Notes under the pieces: generated by a model
The model's database searches: none
The model's input: only the letters and a program-made list of their open reading frames with translations
What the model was told of the DNA's origin: nothing
Part shown: positions 1 to 10,894 of the stretch, piece by piece
How positions within the stretch are numbered: the first letter of the stretch is position 1
Layout: the number at the start of each line of letters is the position of its first letter
Made by a program: the position numbers and the translations under genes
Assembly: GCA_016617855.1 (NCBI GenBank)
Contig: JAECUM010092837.1
Span: 186,001 to 250,000, forward strand
Direction of reading: 5' to 3'
Source: Megalonaias nervosa
Lineage: Eukaryota; Mollusca; Bivalvia; Unionida; Unionidae
DNA length: 64,000 bases

Positions 1-690
1 TATGAAGTCTTTTAGTGAAAACCCCATGTTGATATGACCATCCATTAAGGAGTAGTAGCAATAAGATTTCCAAGATGACTGACATGGTAGCCATAATCAA
101 CTTCAGATAAGGCCCATTTTCATTTAGGACCAACAACCAGACATCATGCAAAGACTTTCAGTGAAAACCCCATATTGATATAACTGATTCATCTAGGAGG
201 CACAGCGATAGGAAGATTTTCAAGACAGCCACTGTGGCAGCCATATCACACATCTGATTGGCATCATTTTAACTTAGGACCTACTAAATCACAAGTCTTT
301 AGGTGAAAAACCCATGTTGATACAACCATCCATTCAGATAGTGATAAAAAGGTTTTCAAGATGGCCACATAGGCGGCTATATAGGATTTGGATTTTCATT
401 CAGAACCAACTAGACTTCTAAGAAGTCTTTTAGTAAAAAGCCCATGCTGACATGACAGTTGTTTCAGAAGGAATAGCTATAACAAGATGTCCGAGAAGCA
501 CTATTTTCACTTACAACCACCTAGACCATGGGATGAATGTGTGTAAAGTTTCAAGACAATCCTCCAAGTAGTTTAGAAAGAGTAGTGATAACAAACTTAT
601 GTTAACAGGCATAAAGACATCAGATAATTGACAACATCTCATCCCATCAGCTGTTCTGGTCTAAGACCAACATAGCTAAAATAGCATCGT
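1..690 (+). repeat. Interspersed repeat family A, about 4 tandem units of roughly 140 bp plus 3' hairpin tail
   Basis: Units beginning near 5, 152, 293 and 421 repeat the phrase 'aagtctttnagtgaaaaccc' followed by 'catgttgatatgaccatcca', and then 'gccatat..gattggcatcatttt'. The array is followed by a unique-like tail ('gtgtgtaaagtttcaagaca') that ends in a small hairpin (658-670) and GCTAAAA (675-681). The same array and tail recur near 18.9-19.65 kb, so this is a dispersed element, not a local satellite. Confidence 0.7.
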
Positions 691-1021
691 TCTGTGTTAA
701 ATATGTGTTGTCATTAATTGTTTCTATCCTTATTACTTATATCTTTTTTGCAAACAAATACTTGTATATAAAGAAATAACAATCACAATTTTAACTGACA
801 ACCTAAGACAAATATCTGAAGAAAAAAAATGCTTGATAGAAGTAAATATACTAAGTTCTTATGAGAAATTAAAGGACAAATATAATTTTTGAATTGATGG
901 TATGTGAACAATTTGATGAATTTAAAAATGACAGACTTGTCATACAAGTGTGACCTGCTGCATGCAGTGAGTATACAAAGATTACACTGAAATGGATAAA
1001 AATGTAAAAGGGACAACTAAC

Positions 1022-1238
1022 AGTCAGACCACACGTATAGCAATGTTTCTTCATAGAGCTGTAGTAATCATTGCTGGTGGCATTTCCATCATGACAAGAA
1101 CATGGACAATGTTTAGTTCCATATATCTCCTCTGCCTCATCTGCCATCTCAATGGTCTCAAACTGGTCTACCTCTCCTGCCCCTACTCCATCCTCATCAC
1201 TGTCCCCAAGGGCTACATCCTCATAGTCTGTCATGTAA
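1022..1238 (-). CDS. GON4L: GON4L exon 11: acidic linker and Cys-rich motif
   Basis: The acceptor follows a long pyrimidine tract (T13 then ctttcatag) and the donor is ACT|gttagt. 217 bp: one base plus 72 codons, SYMTDYEDVALGDSDEDGVG, an acidic stretch, then GTKHCPCSCHDG and, about 18 residues later, KHCYTCGLT. The vertebrate protein has FEEVALPD in the acidic linker and KDCACSCHEGG...CSHCSSKVC in the Cys-rich part. The paired CxCxCH and CxxC clusters suggest metal binding, though I know of no proven structure. The exon ends in phase 0, so at least one further exon (the C-terminal SANT/Myb-like domain in vertebrates) lies beyond the left edge. Confidence 0.92.
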
Positions 1239-1499
1239 CTATGAAAGAAAAAAAAAAAAAGAGGTTGCCACTAACATAATCACTATCATCTCATGTGTCC
1301 TCTAAAAAGTCTGCAGACTGGGAAATCATACTGAAATATGATATCATCTAAGATCTTGCTAAATATGAAGCTTCATGGCTTATATGACTTTAAAACAAAT
1401 AAATGCTAGTTTCACAAGCCATGCAAATATTCCATGTCAATCAAGGGTCAGAATATCACAAAATAAGTTTCAAATCTGTTGATCATCAAACTCATTTGT

Positions 1500-1875
1500 G
1501 ATTTTGATGAGTAAATCTTTTCAGAAAATTTTGGTTGATATCAAACCAAAGGATGTTAGTGTTCAAAACCAATGGGAAAGATAGCGATCCTTAAGTTGGT
1601 CAAAGGGCATAACTCTGTAAAATGCAGTAAGATCTGGTCATCATATAATTCATCTACGACCTTGTTTTTGTAAATACATTTGGCGAATGTGGTTGAAATC
1701 AAACCTCTAAATTTGAGTTCTACAGTGTTCAGAAGACAGTGAGATGCCAGTTATTTAAGGGCCATAACTCCATAAAATATCAAATCGGATCATCACAGGA
1801 ATCATCTGACACCTTATTAGAGTGAAGCAACACATCTAATTTGGGTCAAATTAAATAAAAGTTGTAAATTGCTGG
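1500..1875 (+). repeat. Diverged interspersed repeat ('gggccataactcc' type)
   Basis: Two diverged copies of a unit that includes 'agggcataactctgtaaaat' (about 1607) and 'agggccataactccataaaat' (about 1758), each followed by 'atcagatcatca' like text. Units of this kind are abundant in mollusc introns. No ORF. Confidence 0.5.
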
Positions 1876-2139
1876 TGTTCATATCATGTGGGAGGACATA
1901 TACCTAATAACCAAATGTAACCATTGGCCAAAAAATCTGGTTGAGTCGATTGCTTTCTGTTTAAAATTTTTTCAAATGCTGTCAACTGCATATGTTATGA
2001 GAACAACTGTTTCCAGCATTTGTATCTTTATCAATATTAGAGGGCAAATTAACATCTATTGTCCAATATTTAAAGTGCCTGAAGCCAAGACTCTATGTGT
2101 CTAAATTTCTCAAACCTGTTTAATATTATTTTTTGGGGA

Positions 2140-3335
2140 TAATGTTATGCAAATGTTTTTCAACTTTCATTAATGGCATTCATATTTGATAGCAGAACAG
2201 CATCATTTGCATACATCTGAAAAGCATTCATGCTAGAATACTTTCTTTAAACAATGTTGAAGTCTGTTCAGCACTTTTTTTTTAATAAATGAAGTTTTTA
2301 AACATTTTTTCTTTTATCTTTAGTAACAGCAGCTGCATTTAAGGCTGACTAGCAAAAGAATATACAAAGTTAAAAGCCCTTCATGCAAGAGTATTTTCTA
2401 TAAAAGTTTTGCAAAATTCTGTTTCATGATTTTTGAGAAGTTATATAAAAGATTTTGTGGCAAATCAGCATCAACTGTATAAAACTGAAAGCCTTTATTA
2501 TAGTAAAGGTCACAAGGGTCATGTATGCACATTTACTCATTTTACATTGAATATAAATGGTTCTTGTAAAATTTAACAATAATTTTCTTTAACCAAAGTC
2601 TATTCAATCCAGATTATTGAATGCTCTACACCTGCCAGATGAAAATTATCAATCATTATGGTCTTTACAATGGTGGCCTTATACTAAACTTGGGTCAAGA
2701 CAAGAGCATGTCGAGTGGAAACGTTATGGTTTATCAATATGCATAGCTTTCACTGTGACATCACAGCGCACGACATTCAATCTAGATTGTACTGGATCAC
2801 ACCTTTAGGTTCATTTCATCCAAAAATGCCTACGTACTTTAACAATGATTTTGTCGTAAGTATTTCTTGGGCATCTAAATAATGACCTTCCCAAGGAATG
2901 TGGATGTATAAGAATCCAAATGAAGTGAATACTTGCCACTTAAAGGTATGCAGAATCAAATTCTAAAAACTGACATCCATTACTGAAATAGTGGGTTTTG
3001 AATACCTACATGATCTGTTTGACATTTACTATAGCAGAATGCTTTTTGTAAAATTTTGTAAATTTCTGCTGAATAGTTTCTGAGAAGTCATTTAAAGTTG
3101 TTTTCTTCTATTTTTAGTAATGTCAGTCATATTTAATAGCTGATTAGCATCATTTGTAAATATCTGCAAGCCCTTTATGTCAGGATTCTTTCTGTAAAGT
3201 TTGGTGAAATTCTGCTAAGCAGTTATTCTGAAGCAGTCTTTGAAATGGTTGTCTACTTGTATCAACTCTGGCTGTATTTGTTGATGGATTGGCAAACATT
3301 TTTCCCTGCTCTCTCCAGTCACCTTTACAGTCCTT
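2140..3335 (+). repeat. Interspersed repeat family C, diverged tandem units
   Basis: Successive diverged copies of a unit of about 150-200 bp: 'catatttgatagc..agcatcatttg', 'catctgaaagcc.ttcatgc', 'actttctgtaaagttttgc', 'tctgttnagtagtttntgagaagtc', then a T-rich 'ttttctatttttagtaa'. The same unit recurs at 6.8-7.3, 9.8-10.0, 25.6-26.0 and 27.1-27.4 kb, always in this orientation. From 3336 to about 4100 I see no feature. Confidence 0.65.
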
Positions 3336-4109
3336 GGACTATTCAGTAAAGGTCAAGAATTGTTTGTCAGGAGTTAAATTCTTACGCCAGTAGCCAAAAC
3401 CATTATTATGTAACCATCCCAGAATTTTTCATATAATATGGCATTTAGCCTGAGAATTGGAAATAAAAATGCTTCGATTATAATACAAATAAATGGTGTA
3501 GATATTTCAAAAACACTTTAAATCCATGACTTATATACATAACTGCAGCACATGTATTTGAAATAATTTACTTGAAACATGGGAGAAATCACAACAGAAG
3601 AATAACAATACTGAGCTCCAAGGTAAAAGTCATCATGTAAAATAAACAATTACCTTGGGAAAAAAAATGTAACATTATTTATCTACACAACTATGGCAGC
3701 AGACATTCATGCACACCATGTGACCCAATTCAGACCAAATTAAGATTTAGAAGCTCAGGTCCTAATTATTCTTGTCATCTGTGGAGTACTATGAAGTACT
3801 GATAAGTACCAATAGTGCTAACTTTTTTCCTAAGTTTGGGCCAAAAATCCTCAAAATTTATAACCAAATACAAGAAAAAATAGTTCTACATAGCTCCTAA
3901 TAATAGTTTTGAGAATACACATGTCTCAATGCCATTTTTTATTTGTTATTTCAATGAAGGTTATAGAATATATCAGTTTAATGTTTTTTTTTGTATGGAT
4001 CAAAGTCCTTTGTTTTTTGCTTTTGCTAGTTTTAAAGTCATTTTTAACACATTATTGGCAGAATCAGGCTGATAGGAAAGCGACTTTCATTAGGACAAAC
4101 TGAGGCCGC

Positions 4110-4195
4110 TGACCCGGGCTGGTACTGAACAAGTGATGCTTGAATTACAAGCCTGATGCTCAACTAAATGAGCTACTCTGGCACCCTGTCAAAGT
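4110..4195 (-). repeat. Degenerate tRNA-derived SINE head
   Basis: Read on the minus strand, the segment resembles a tRNA: an A-box-like 'tagctcatttagttgagc' and, about 35 bases later, a B-box-like 'gttcagtacc'. No intact acceptor stem, so this is a SINE relic and not a tRNA gene. Confidence 0.4.
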
Positions 4196-5068
4196 TATTA
4201 TCTATAAACTTCCAAAATATTATTCTTGGTATTTAACAATTAAATTCAAATCCTCCATTGGACTCCTTAATTCCAAAGACCCACATATTTACAATGCTTT
4301 CTTCATTACAATATTATTTACGGTATAATTCAGTACACATGTTTGAAGAAACATACTGATTTCTTGTTGCCAAGCTCAATACATGTGTCACTTTTATGAA
4401 AATTCTTTTCATTAAACTGTAAACATGTGTGCAACTAAAATGGAGGCCATTTTGAATTATATTTGCATTACAACAGTTACTGTACTTAATGAGTTTTAAT
4501 ACCTGTGATAGAAAAGACAGGAAAGATCAGGAGATTCTCAAAATTTGGGCATGAGTTGCGACCTCAAAAGAGGGAGGATTTTCATCGACCTGATTTTCAG
4601 CATTAAAATTATAACTTTTGAATAAAGGTCTATTTTTTTATATTTAAAATATACACATCATCTCATTAAGTGAATCCATTCACTGTAACTTGTTGCCATT
4701 TGTACATTTTTAACATTTCTCAGATTATTACTGGATTATATAGGTGGCAGTCCTCATCATTGTTGATCTCAACATTTAAAGGATTAGTGAGAATGTTGTA
4801 ATTTCCTGACAAGGGGATTCCTAATATCTGTGCAATAGGCTTGAGACTTTATAATAGAGAAAAAAAAAACCCCAACAAGTCTAAGGAGAATAACAACACT
4901 TTATTTCTAAGAAAAAAACAAATGAATTCAGATTTTTAAATGAACAAAAAAAAACAAAAAAAACCCCCCAATAGATTACATAGCAAATAAGGTATACTAC
5001 GTTCAACAGTTCTTTAAATTCTTAAATCCAACTACCAATTGGGGTTGAACACACACTTCTCAGGCATT

Positions 5069-5272
5069 TTACTCCAAGTGAAATGGGTAAGCTCTCTCAG
5101 AAAAATACCCAGATAAATCTTCTGTATTCTCAATGCCATGTACACATCTATCCTTTGCTGGGTGTGAATGCAGCCTCCTGAATATTCGGTAGCGATCGGA
5201 GTTTACAGAGATTGCCGAAGTCCACCTTCTCTCTCTGACACACTTCACAAAAACGCCATTGGCCAACCTCAT
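5069..5272 (-). CDS. Small ORF in CpG-rich patch; possible nested gene, unknown function
   Basis: A 67-codon minus-strand ORF (MRLANGVFVKCVRERRWTSA ... RAYPFHLE) in the intron between the last two visible GON4L exons. The surrounding 5100-5480 is clearly richer in CpG than its neighbourhood. A minus-strand AATAAA lies at 4905-4900, about 165 bases after the stop, so a short transcript with a 3' end there is conceivable. The protein has no motif, signal peptide or membrane segment that I recognise. It could equally be chance within an old promoter or exapted repeat. Confidence 0.25.
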   Translation of the reverse strand: MRLANGVFVKCVRERRWTSAISVNSDRYRIFRRLHSHPAKDRCVHGIENTEDLSGYFSERAYPFHLE

Positions 5273-6267
5273 CTACAGCGATTTGCATAATTTATGCATA
5301 CCTGAAGTCATCTGCGATGGACAAAATCGATTTCTAGAATAACTTTGACACGTTATATGATGCATTCAAGTGGCATCTTAAAATCGTCTGCCGTAAAACA
5401 TGCTGCGTGTCATCGTGTCTAATTTTTTATATCTGCTGTCATGTGATCGCTCATCAAAATTTTACAGGTACATTTACATACAGATGCAAGTACATTGTGT
5501 AGAAAACAGCCTTTCTGGTTACAGACATGTGGCCATAATTTTTACTCCCAAAGTTTCATTTCAATGCCGAAAGTCAATAACAGACTTCCAGCAGACTTCC
5601 GAATTTTAAATCGTACACCGAAAATCAGAAGCTTGGAAGTACAATAAGAACAAATTGTGACCATTTTTGTGTATATTTTTCGTTATCTTTTGTTTTGAGA
5701 GTTTGAAAAGCTGATTCACCATGATTTAAAGTACAAAGATGTACCACTGCCAAAGAAAATAAACTGACGAAGAAGAATGATCATTGGAAAAGATTCGTGC
5801 ACTTTTTAATGCTTTCTAATATCAGGTCCTTGCGCAATTATAAATATCTGATTGGTCACGTGTTGTAAACCACCCAATAGCAAACAGTTTTACTTCAATT
5901 ACATTACATAATGGTATGAAAAGAAACTTTCCTACATTCATTTGTCGATTAATTTTATATTTTTCAAGGACTGAGGCTTATTTTCAAATGCTTTTCAAGT
6001 TAAAAATGATTTTCAAGTGCTTTTCAAGAATGAATTAAAATTCAAGTTCTTTTCAAGGTACCATGCGAACCCTGCTATATACATGTGATACATTTCTATC
6101 AGAATGGAACCAGGTGCCCGTTCTAAACAGAAAATTGCAAGGAAATTTTTAATGCATTTTTTTCAATTTAAAAAAATTATTTTTAACAAGAAAAATGTAC
6201 ACCTGTATTCAGGTCCAAAATATGGGACAAATACGGGAAAAATGGGACACTTTGCAGCTATGATGTT

Positions 6268-6440
6268 GGATTATATTGGCGGTAGTCCTCATCATTGTTG
6301 ATCTTAACACTTAGGAGATCATTGCCTGGATTATATAGGTGGCAGTCCTCATCATTGTAGATATTAACACTTAGGAAAATATTGCCTGGATTATATCAGT
6401 GGCAGTCCTCATCATTGTTGATCTTAACACTTATGATAAT
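6268..6440 (+). repeat. Three tandem copies of a 62-66 bp unit
   Basis: The unit 'ggattatataggtggcagtc', continuing 'ctcatcattgttgatcttaacactta', occurs at about 6269, 6331 and 6393. A lone fourth copy lies 1.5 kb upstream at about 4733-4785, so the unit is also dispersed. No coding potential. Confidence 0.75.
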
Positions 6441-6779
6441 GATATACTTTTAATGGATTCAGGTTTCCTCTGGAGTCATCCTGAATTGTCCTCAGAACGG
6501 AAAATGTTCCTTTTAGTGTCTCTTCTTCAGTCTGAGACTTCAAATGCCTATTATCTAGTACAGTTGGTCAGTTGAAGAAATGGACTCCTGCTGTAGAGCA
6601 TATGACAGCTGCTTATATTGGCTACCTGCAGGTAAAGGAATCATTCAAAATTTCTTGGTCTGTCCTACAGATTATACCTCGAATACCTGCCATTAGTTAC
6701 TAGTTGGACCCATTCAGCCATATACATTACAAGGATTCACTCACAATTTGTGAATGCATCAAACCAAAGTTTCATTTAC

Positions 6780-7425
6780 AACTTTTCTATCAATCCTAAA
6801 GTCACTAGTACAAGATTAAAAGGTTTTCATACAAGGATACTTTCTGAGAAATTTTGGTCAAATTCTTTTAAACAGTCTTTGAGAAGAAATTATCTAACAG
6901 TATTTCTATCCTGAATGGTGGCCAAATTTCATGGCAGATTGGCATCATTTCCAAAAAATAGAAAGGTCTTCTTGTCAAGATGCTTCCTGTATGAATTGGT
7001 CAAATTTCTGTTAAGTGAGAAAGAGTAGTTTACGGGTTTTTCTACTGTTAGTAACAGTGCCCATATGGCATGTCAGCATTATTTACACAAGTCTGAAAGA
7101 TCCATGTGCCAAGAGTGCTTCCTGATAAATTTGTTCAAAATTCTGTTGAGTAGTTTTTAAGAAGACACTTAAAAGTTTTGTTTTATTTTTAGTGATGCTA
7201 ACCATATTTTATGGCACTAATCAGCATTATTTTTCTATAAACTTGAAAGCCCTTTATATCAAAATGCTCTCTGCCAAATTTGTTTGAAATTATCCTGTGT
7301 TTTTTCAGAAGAAATTGAATTTAGCAACAGTTGATGGATGAAGGATGAGGCATGACAGATGACACATGCTGGACACTTGGACAAAAATAATCTCACCTGA
7401 CCTTTATGGCCAGGTAAGCTAAAAT
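6780..7425 (+). repeat. Family C interspersed repeat with hairpin 3' end
   Basis: Three to four diverged family C units, followed by 'gttgatggatgaaggatgag' and a terminal hairpin (about 7395-7415: CACCTGACC..GGCCAGGT) and then AAGCTAAAA. The terminal hairpin plus CTAA resembles the 3' end of Helitron/Helentron-associated elements. Confidence 0.6.
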
Positions 7426-7624
7426 TTCACTTAACTCTGATGAGCATTTGCCTTTTGACTAGAGTGTATTCCTTGCACAACTGGAGCTTATTCCATGCAT
7501 ATGCAATTATCAGACCTGCCAACATTGAAAAAATCAAAATTAGGAATTTGCCCCCAAATCACCATTAAAAATCAGGTGGTCCAAGAGTAAGGTGTATACA
7601 TCATGATAGAGATATTTACTTGTG

Positions 7625-7894
7625 TTATTTCAGTCCATTGTATGTTGCAGATTTGCATTTCTGCAAAACTGCATCATTTATTTGTCCTTGGGTGCCAAAT
7701 TTGCTAACAAGAATAGCTTCCAGGGTTGATGCTGACAGGCTGGCTCTTTGGCTACTTCTGTTTTTTCTGACCATTGAGAATGCTCTCTCAGCATTGCTCT
7801 TGCTGTGCGGTATTGAAAGTATTGATATCATTACTCTCCCAAGGGTTGGAAACAACAGTTGGCCAGATCCATCCTTTTTTTTCCCTGAGAGCAA
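7625..7894 (-). pseudogene. hAT transposase C-terminal dimerisation fragment
   Basis: The reading frame contains SILSIPHSKSNAERAFSMVR followed by KNRSSQRASLSASTLEAILV. This is the hallmark of the hAT C-terminal dimerisation region: hydrophobic, then S(N/D)AxxERxFS, then a Leu-containing tail (...SxxTLxAxLxxK). It lies within the terminal inverted repeats. The N-terminal and catalytic centre are missing, so it cannot be active. Confidence 0.75.
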
Positions 7895-7970
7895 CCCACT
7901 AAAGGATGACTTACTTATTCATGCAAGTGTCTGAACAAGCTGTAGTATCGTTTACGGACCTGGCCTTTTT

Positions 7971-8215
7971 CTAAAACCGAATGGAAGGAATCAACACTGA
8001 TGATCTGCATAGAGTTTCAGCTGTACCAAATCTACAATTCTGATGCAGAACTGAATGTGGAAAGAGCTGATCATCAGTGGCAGAATGCATGATAGGCCCC
8101 TCGAGTCGATGGACGAATGAAAGCAAACTGCTTCTCCCAATCAATCCTATATTTTTGATCCCATTTCTTTTTCTTGGCTGGTGAAAAGTCATCAGTTACT
8201 TCCTTTTCTTCTTTT
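7971..8215 (-). pseudogene. hAT transposase N-terminal (BED-like) fragment with stops
   Basis: A minus-strand Lys-rich leader is followed by KKWDQKYRIDWEKQFAFIRP and STRGAYHAFCH, then two consecutive in-frame stops. The WxxxY..W....RP....AFC pattern resembles the start of the zinc-binding region of hAT transposases. It is separated from the dimerisation fragment by only about 100 bases, so the whole catalytic core was deleted. Confidence 0.55.
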
Positions 8216-8854
8216 TTTTTTAGCTTCTTGCTGAGAAACTTATCCATTATGATGCTGAGATTTGCTGATGGGGTTGGATAAAGAGAACCAAACTGTGAGA
8301 CAATCTCTTTGTATTGGCAGATGAAACCTGTGAATCAAGCCGGATATGATAAAGTACTAAGAAACATACCATAAACAGAAAAACAAAAACAGAAACGGAA
8401 ACGGAAAAATGATGTTTTTGCATAAAGAAATATGGGGTTATTTTTTCTCTGGGAGTTAAAAAATCGGGATTTTTTCTTAAAAATCAGGGAATTGGGAGAT
8501 AGGTCCATAAATCGGGATTTTCCCGATCTTTTCAGTTGGGTTAGCAGGTCTGAATTATGCATTGTATCTGCAATGTTATGGTTACCCCAATTCATGAGTA
8601 GGTGCCTCATACAATGAATCATGACTGTGTACATTAGAGGTGTGCTACAGACACAGCTATCATGCCCAAAGAAATGCATTTAAACTTGACAGTTCCAGGC
8701 AAGTGTTGTGAGCAAGGGGAAGGGGGGGGGGAGGCCACTGGGAGCTTTAAGCCTCTACCACTTCATGCTATAGAAAAAGAAATAAGTGTTGGCTTTTGAG
8801 CCAATACATAGCCCAGGAAGGAGTTAATGTTTCCATTTATTCTGGTTACCTTAC

Positions 8855-9036
8855 CTGTCAAGTGGCTGCTCCTCCGGGAAGAAGCAGGAGAATTCCTCTA
8901 TTAGGTGTTTCTGTCCCTTAAGAAGTGGCTGAATCAGGGTCTGTAACTCCACCAGGGTCCGGTTGTTCTTTTTGTTCCAATGCCAGAATGTCTTCATCAG
9001 CTTCTGGAAGTGTGAAGGGTTCCTCTGGAAATTGAT
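8855..9036 (-). CDS. GON4L: GON4L exon 10: second PAH-like repeat
   Basis: The acceptor is tcttttttctccag and the donor CAG|gtaagg. 60 codons plus two bases: INFQRNPSHFQKLMKTFWHW, then NKKNNRTLVELQTLIQPLLK and GQKHLIEEFSCFFPEEQPLD. This is a canonical PAH repeat ending in the FxxFFPEEQP signature, and follows the previous exon as LE|INFQRNPSH (vertebrate LEICFAENPSHHQK). It ends in phase 2, matching the single leading base of the next exon. Confidence 0.96.
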
Positions 9037-9255
9037 CTGGAGAAAAAAGACATAAGATGATACAGCAAAACATGATTTGAGCAAACTGTTATTTGCAACC
9101 GTCATTTATGATCAAAGTTATTGTGCATATATTGATTTTGCTACTAAATAAATGCACTGACTTGAGTGACCACTTGCTAAATGCAAGTAGCTGTCACAAT
9201 TTTCTGACAAAATAAGTGTTCAACACTGCTACAAACGACTGCATCACAAATCAGA

Positions 9256-9442
9256 TATGAACACAAAAGACTTTATTTTACCCTTTGTACTCAAGACTGC
9301 TGACTCAGTGGTGTGCAGTTGGTTCTGAACTGGGAGTCAATAAAAGAAATGAACACAAAAGAACTTTATTTTACTCTTTGTTCTCAAGATTACTGATAAA
9401 AGTGGTGTGCAGTTGGTTCTGAACTGGGAGTCATTAAAAAAA
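9256..9442 (+). repeat. Tandem duplication of about 93 bp
   Basis: Two adjacent copies of 'gaacacaaaagactttattt', continuing to 'gtggtgtgcagttggttctg' and 'aactgggagtca', at about 9257-9339 and 9349-9434, with a few differences. Only two copies. Confidence 0.75.
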
Positions 9443-9814
9443 TGAGTAAAATGGCTAAGTACGGTTACCAGTTTCCTTAAATATATATGGTAGAGTTGTG
9501 TACAACATACCATAAACCTGACAGAAACATATGTCACAAACTGCCATTGTAGGAAAATATTCATTTAAATCTTATTACAATTAACAATTCTGTCTTGATT
9601 CTATCAATCATGGACACATATAGTCTTTTTAATTCTTTTGTTGAAAGTACTCATGTACTAACTATGGTCACATGCACAGCATGGTGGTATATTCAATGAA
9701 TTGGATACTGAGCGACTAATCACGGGTAGCGATCATACAGGAGTACAAAATAGTCTAAATATGAATAAAGTGACTATATTTGATGGCAGATACACAACAT
9801 CTGTACAAAAACAA

Positions 9815-10035
9815 AAGGCCTTATGCCTGGATACTTTCTGTCAAATTGGGTCAAATTCTGTAAAGTGTCTTTTGATAAATCATTTAAAAGATTATCTGCT
9901 TTTATGGTGGATTGGCATCACATGAACAAATTTTCGATCCCCCCTATATGGTCATATCCTGTTGAGTGGTTTTTTGAGAAGTTGTTAAAAGGTATTTCTG
10001 TTATTAATAATGGTGGGCATATTGGCTGACATACT
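9815..10035 (+). repeat. Family C repeat fragment
   Basis: One and a half units: 'ggccttatgcctggatactt', 'tctgtcaaattgggtcaaat', then 'gttgagtggttttttgagaagt' and 'taataatggtgggcatattgg'. It directly precedes the 48-bp minisatellite. Confidence 0.6.
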
Positions 10036-10057
10036 GGCTTCAAATGAGCAATTTTAG

Positions 10058-10495
10058 GCCTTGATGCTGGAATGCACCCCGTAAAGTCATGTATAAATTG
10101 GTCAGGCCTTGATGCTGAAATGCACCCTGTAAAATCATGTACAAATTAATCAGGCCTTGATGATGGAATGTGCCATATAAAATCATGTGCAAAATGGTCA
10201 GGCTTTGATGCTGGAATGCACCCTGTAAAGTCATGTATAAATTGGTCTAGCCTTGATGCTGGAATGCACCCTGCAAAATCAAGTATAAATTAGTCAGGCC
10301 TTGATGCTGTAATGTGCCCTGTAAAATCATGTGCAAATTGGTCAGGCCTTGATGCTGAAATGTGCCCTGTAAAATCATGTGCAAATTGGTCAAATCTTAA
10401 TGCTGGAATGTGCCCTGTAAATTCATGTATAAATTGGTCAATCCTTGATGATGGAATGAACCCTGTAAAATCATGTGGTAATTGGTCAGGTGTTT
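10058..10495 (+). repeat. 48-bp minisatellite, about 9 copies
   Basis: The unit is 'ccttgatgctggaatgcacc' followed by 'ctgtaaaatcatgtataaat' and 'tggtcagg'; 'ttgatgctg' starts at 10061 and 10109, giving a 48-bp period. Because 48 is a multiple of three, both strands stay open as 16-residue peptide repeats, which explains the apparent small ORFs here. It lies in the intron between two PAH exons. Confidence 0.9.
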
Positions 10496-10894
10496 CTTGA
10501 AACAGGTGAAGGACTGTACCAAAATCCATTTGACAAATCGACCATGGGATCTAAAAATGATTTCTTGCTTTTCTACTTCTGTGAAATTTGTGCAGCCCCC
10601 AAAATCAGCAATTATTTAGGTGAAAAATGTGTGCAAATTACATGGGTGAACACGGTAATATGGATATTTGAAAATATCCAACAAAATTTTCAGTGATCAA
10701 ACCACAATGTATTATTACGCCATCGGAGAAGAAACTTCAACAGGCAAGAATAGCAAATGTCATAAAATATGAAAGAAGGTCACAAATTGATTAAACAATT
10801 GATACACATACAGATGTATGGATAGATGGACAGATCAGCATGAAGGACTGAGTAAAACATAAAGATTGCAGTTGTCAAGAAATATTGTAAATAC

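Larger units (their letters stand above)
7511..8552 (-). mobile_element. Defective hAT-type DNA transposon, 1.04 kb
   Basis: The left terminus CAGACCTGCCAAC (7511-7523) and the right terminus GTTAGCAGGTCTG (8540-8552) form an inverted pair with one mismatch. AATTAT immediately flanks both sides (7505-7510, 8553-8558). hAT elements normally make 8-bp duplications, so the 6-bp match is either eroded or shifted. Minus-strand remnants of transposase lie inside. The right subterminal region has repeats of 'aaatcgggattttt' type. The element is far too short for a full transposase and is non-autonomous. Confidence 0.8.

Noticed and set aside
7620..7934. 104-codon plus-strand ORF
   Set aside because: Antisense shadow of the hAT dimerisation fragment.
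10290..10529. Repetitive protein gene
   Set aside because: Produced by the 48-bp minisatellite; no splice sites or start context, and both strands are equally open.
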